Assembly (NCBI GenBank): GCA_022560715.1
Contig: JADFSQ010000008.1
Coordinates: forward strand, 1-16,752
DNA from: Bacteroidota bacterium
Lineage (GTDB): Bacteria > Bacteroidota > Bacteroidia > Flavobacteriales > Flavobacteriaceae
Length of the DNA: 16,752 bases
Reading direction: 5' to 3'
A model generated the notes under the pieces. That model made no database searches and had not been told where the DNA came from. It was given only the letters and a program-made list of their open reading frames with translations. The position numbers and the translations under genes are program-made. Of this stretch, positions 14,153 through 16,752 are shown in pieces; the stretch's first letter is position 1; every line of letters begins with the position of its first letter.

Positions 14153-15121
14153 TCAATTTACAAATTTAGCAACAATATCTTTGGTCGATAAAATTTCAGT
14201 AGTATGCTCAATACTTGGTCCTGCAACCCAAACGGTTTTATAAGTAGTTTTAGTGGCTGCATTTTTTGTAGCTTTCATACCTATAGAAAAGCGAATCATT
14301 TTTACCCATTTCTTGAGTCTCTTGTTCTTGTTTAAAACAGTTTCAATCCACGTTTGTTTGGTGCCAATTTTTTGCACATAAGGTGTGTTGATTACTGTAC
14401 AAGGCGTACCCGAAATACGTTCGGTCATCACGATATCGTCTGCTCCATAATCGACACATGCTTGTTTGTATTCTTGGGTTACATTAGCTTCGGTTGAAGC
14501 GATAAAAGGACTTCCAACCGAAACACCTGCTGCTCCATAACCTAACATATCATCAATATCTGCTTTGCAACCCACTCCACCAGCCGAAATTACTGGAATG
14601 CTACAATTAACAACCAACAGCTTTATTAAATCTTTAGGAGATAAACCTCCACGATGTCCTCCAGCCAAATTATTTACAGCAATAATAGCATCTGCACCTA
14701 AATGTTCTACTTTTTGAGCAAATTTTAAATCTACCACATCGCAAAACACTTTAATACCAACTTTATTCGCCTGTTTAATAGTAGTTTCCGGACTTCCTAA
14801 AGAAGTAATAATAAAATCGCAGCCTTGGTTGCAAATCACTTCTAATTGTCCTTTATATTTAATATTAGACTTGTTTACTATTAAATTAAATCCAAATGAA
14901 CCTCCTTCAATCTTTGCTGCTTTTAATTCTTTTATGGCAACTCTTAATTCATCTAATGTTCTATAGTTAAGTGCTGGAATACAACCAGCAATACCACCTT
15001 TCATAGCTTCAATAACCATTGCTGTATTAGAAACCAAAAACATTGGCGCTTGAATAATTGGGTGTTTTATGTTGAGGAGTTGTGTGAGTTTAGCAGTTTT
15101 ATTTATTTCTTGCGAAAGCAT
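14153..15121 (-). CDS. nitronate monooxygenase / 2-nitropropane dioxygenase family
   Basis: A 322-residue FMN-dependent TIM-barrel enzyme of the NMO family, which oxidises alkyl nitronates; some relatives are FabK-type enoyl-ACP reductases. The N-terminal KHPIIQAPMFLVSN (19-32) is the family's flavin-binding start. NLAGGHRGG (151-159) carries the histidine (H156) conserved in NMO. The phosphate loop is ISAGGVG (178-184), followed by GAAGVSVGSPFIASTEA (196-212). Without further context NMO is preferred over FabK because of the GGHRG motif and the lone genomic setting. It is the first gene of a two-gene unit with the PPOX flavoprotein. A long AT-rich leader and a dispersed repeat lie upstream. 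Confidence 0.88.
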   Translation of the reverse strand: MLSQEINKTAKLTQLLNIKHPIIQAPMFLVSNTAMVIEAMKGGIAGCIPALNYRTLDELRVAIKELKAAKIEGGSFGFNLIVNKSNIKYKGQLEVICNQGCDFIITSLGSPETTIKQANKVGIKVFCDVVDLKFAQKVEHLGADAIIAVNNLAGGHRGGLSPKDLIKLLVVNCSIPVISAGGVGCKADIDDMLGYGAAGVSVGSPFIASTEANVTQEYKQACVDYGADDIVMTERISGTPCTVINTPYVQKIGTKQTWIETVLNKNKRLKKWVKMIRFSIGMKATKNAATKTTYKTVWVAGPSIEHTTEILSTKDIVAKFVN

Positions 15122-15163
15122 ATTCGTATAAATTTATATGAAGGGTTTAATTATATATTAAGT

Positions 15164-15382
15164 AGTGTCCAACTAAAGACTTAAGACCGCTACGCTGTAA
15201 GAACAAAGAATCAAGACTACATTGTAACTAATTGACAGCGTAATGGTTAAAATTCGTGAGGTTCGATAATTCATATTTCCTTTCTTTTTATTAAAAACAA
15301 GGCATCAATTGTTTAAAACCTCTAAACAATAACAAACACAATGCTTTAACGGCTTATTTAATTTTTACTCGGACAACAATGT
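15164..15382. repeat. ~220-bp dispersed repeat, copy 2
   Basis: This is the second copy of the element at 6964-7184, in the same orientation. It begins AGTGTCCAACTAA and ends TTACTCGGACA plus ACAATG, so the two ends share an inverted TGTCCGA-type core. It fills about half of the 460-base gap between NMO and dnaK; the only other feature seen in that gap is a terminator. Confidence 0.75.
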
Positions 15383-15465
15383 TTTATATTTTAGAAAAAC
15401 TATAAAATAATATTTCAAATGTAATCATTAATTTATTGTGGCAGCATAGTTTAAAACCTCCTCTT

Positions 15466-15502
15466 AAAAAATCCTCACAGGTTTTGAAAACCTGTGAGGA
15501 TT
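15466..15502 (-). terminator. strong intrinsic terminator of dnaK
   Basis: AATCCTCACAGGTTTT (15470-15485), one central base, and AAAACCTGTGAGGATT (15487-15502) form a perfect 16-bp stem. On the minus strand it is followed by six T (15471-15466), placing it about 80 bases after the dnaK stop codon. Confidence 0.85.
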
Positions 15503-15581
15503 CGTTTGCTATTGAGAAAGAGTCACTAAAAAAGCGCAACCATTTCTGATTACGCTTTTAAACTATTTAAAAGGTTGAAGA

Positions 15582-16752
15582 TTATTTTTTGTCTTCTTTT
15601 TCTTCTTCTTCTACTACTTCCTCAAAATCAACATCTTCTACATTACTTTCGGTTTCTTCACCGTTTTGACTTGCATCTGATGTAGTATCTCCACCTTTTT
15701 GAGCTTCTGCTTGTGCTTTGTACATTTCTTCGGAAGCAACTTTCCATGCTTCGTTAATTTTTTCTAAAGCAGGTTCAATAACTTCTACATCTTTGGTTTC
15801 ATAAGCTTTCTTCAATTCCTCTAAAGCTTCTTCAATTGGTTTCTTCTTATCGTCCGATAATTTATCACCAAATTCTTTAAGTTGTTTTTCCGTTTGAAAA
15901 ATCATCGCATCAGCACTATTCAGTTTTTCAGCAGTTTCTTTTAATTTAGTATCTGCTTCTGCATTAGCCTCTGCATCTTTTTTCATTTTCTCTATTTCTT
16001 CATCGGTCAAACCAGAAGAGGCTTCAATACGAATGTTTTGTTCTTTATTCGTGGCTTTATCCTTTGCTGAAACATGGATAATTCCGTTGGCATCAATATC
16101 GAAAGTCACTTCAATTTGAGGAGTACCACGTTGTGCTGGTGGAATATCAGATAAATGAAAACGACCAATAGTGTTATTCTCGGCTGCCATAGCACGTTCA
16201 CCTTGCAACACATGTATTTCTACCTAAGGCTGATTATCGGCTGCAGTTGAAAACACCTGCGATTTTTTAGTAGGAATCGTTGTATTTGCTTCTATTAATT
16301 TCGTCATTACATTACCCATTGTTTCTATCCCAAGCGATAATGGTGTAACATCCAAAAGCAACACATCTTTAACATCTCCACTTAAAACGCCTCCTTGTAT
16401 TGCAGCTCCAACAGCTACAACCTCGTCAGGATTTACACCTTTATTTGGTTTTTGACCAAAGAATTTTTCTACAGCTTCTTGTACTGCCGGAATACGTGTT
16501 GAACCGCCAACGAGAATAATTTCGTCAATATCACTTTTTTTTAATCCGGCTGCTTTTAATGCAGTTCCGCAAGGCTTGATGGTACGTTTAATTAAATCGT
16601 CTATCAATTGCTCAAATTTTGCTTTTGTAAGCGTACGAACCAAGTGTTTTGGTCCACTGGAAGTTGCAGTAATGTAAGGTAAATTAATTTCGGTTTTTGA
16701 TGAAGAAGATAATTCGATCTTCGCTTTTTCTGAAGCTTCTTTCAAACGTTGC
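15582..16752 (-). pseudogene. dnaK: dnaK 3' part, interrupted by an in-frame TAG
   Basis: The C-terminal ~60% of the Hsp70 chaperone DnaK; the 5' end lies beyond the window. Visible are the end of the nucleotide-binding domain ([20 protein letters not shown]), the interdomain linker and start of the substrate-binding domain ([17 protein letters not shown]), the beta sandwich ([36 protein letters not shown]), the helical lid, and an acidic tail with the family's DVDFEEV. At 16226-16224 the codon after ADNQP is TAG, where homologues have Ala or Ser; the reading frame is the same on both sides (16745-16227 and 16223-15582). So there is no frameshift, just one nonsense codon at about residue 430 of ~640. 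A full-length product needs suppression or correction of a sequencing error. The part after the stop could start at a GTG (16211) or ATG, but would be only a substrate-binding fragment. Confidence 0.85.

Noticed and set aside
15582..16211. dnaK frameshift or two separate genes
   Set aside because: Both parts are in the same frame and join seamlessly at one TAG codon, so it is a nonsense codon, not a frameshift or gene split.
1..16752. CRISPR arrays, tRNA or rRNA genes
   Set aside because: No regularly spaced repeats with unique spacers and no tRNA- or rRNA-like sequence was recognised on either strand by eye.

Overview
The window is almost entirely from a low-G+C Bacteroidota genome, most likely a member of the Flavobacteriaceae. 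The support is the AT-rich composition, gene starts without Shine-Dalgarno sequences, several TAnnTTTG-type -7 promoter boxes, a long-form GAPDH with an N-terminal extension, and a DnaK with flavobacterial-type wording. The exception is roughly the first 370 bases. They are about half G+C, have a perfect AAGGAGGTGA ribosome site and encode a small two-helix pilin-like membrane protein. That stretch looks foreign (possibly archaeal or viral), either transferred or joined by assembly.

Layout. (1) 1-374: foreign-looking small gene with its own SD and terminator-like hairpin. (2) 449-3708, minus strand: a tightly overlapping operon dapF > GNAT > mltG > DUF2279-like protein (lysine/cell-wall precursor, acetyltransferase, glycan-strand cleavage, envelope protein). 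(3) 3938-6953, plus: a Do/HtrA protease and GAPDH, each monocistronic-looking and separated by a clear terminator. (4) 6954-7495: a 220-bp dispersed repeat, a terminator and a 158-bp MITE-like element with perfect 19-bp terminal inverted repeats, inserted just ahead of the next gene. (5) 7515-9542, plus: a membrane coiled-coil protein, a GNAT and trmD. (6) 9543-13518: an accessory segment. It holds a heavily structured non-coding stretch, a toxin-antitoxin pair resembling MqsR with an MqsA-type antitoxin that lacks zinc cysteines, a class II Fic AMP-transferase with two tandem operator-like sites in front of it, and an unrecognised membrane/coiled-coil/winged-helix protein. A pair of ~100-bp direct repeats lies within it. 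(7) 13519-15121, minus: a nitronate monooxygenase-like gene and a PPOX flavoprotein, probably one operon. (8) 15164-16752, minus: the second copy of the 220-bp repeat, a strong terminator and the 3' part of dnaK, which is interrupted by an in-frame TAG.

The core genes are housekeeping. The most interesting parts are the accessory segment between trmD and the NMO operon (TA pair, Fic with paired operators, unrecognised membrane protein, structured DNA), the MITE insertion in a 5' leader, the amber codon in dnaK, and the foreign 5' end of the window. All family calls are from reading the protein sequences; no database search was run.
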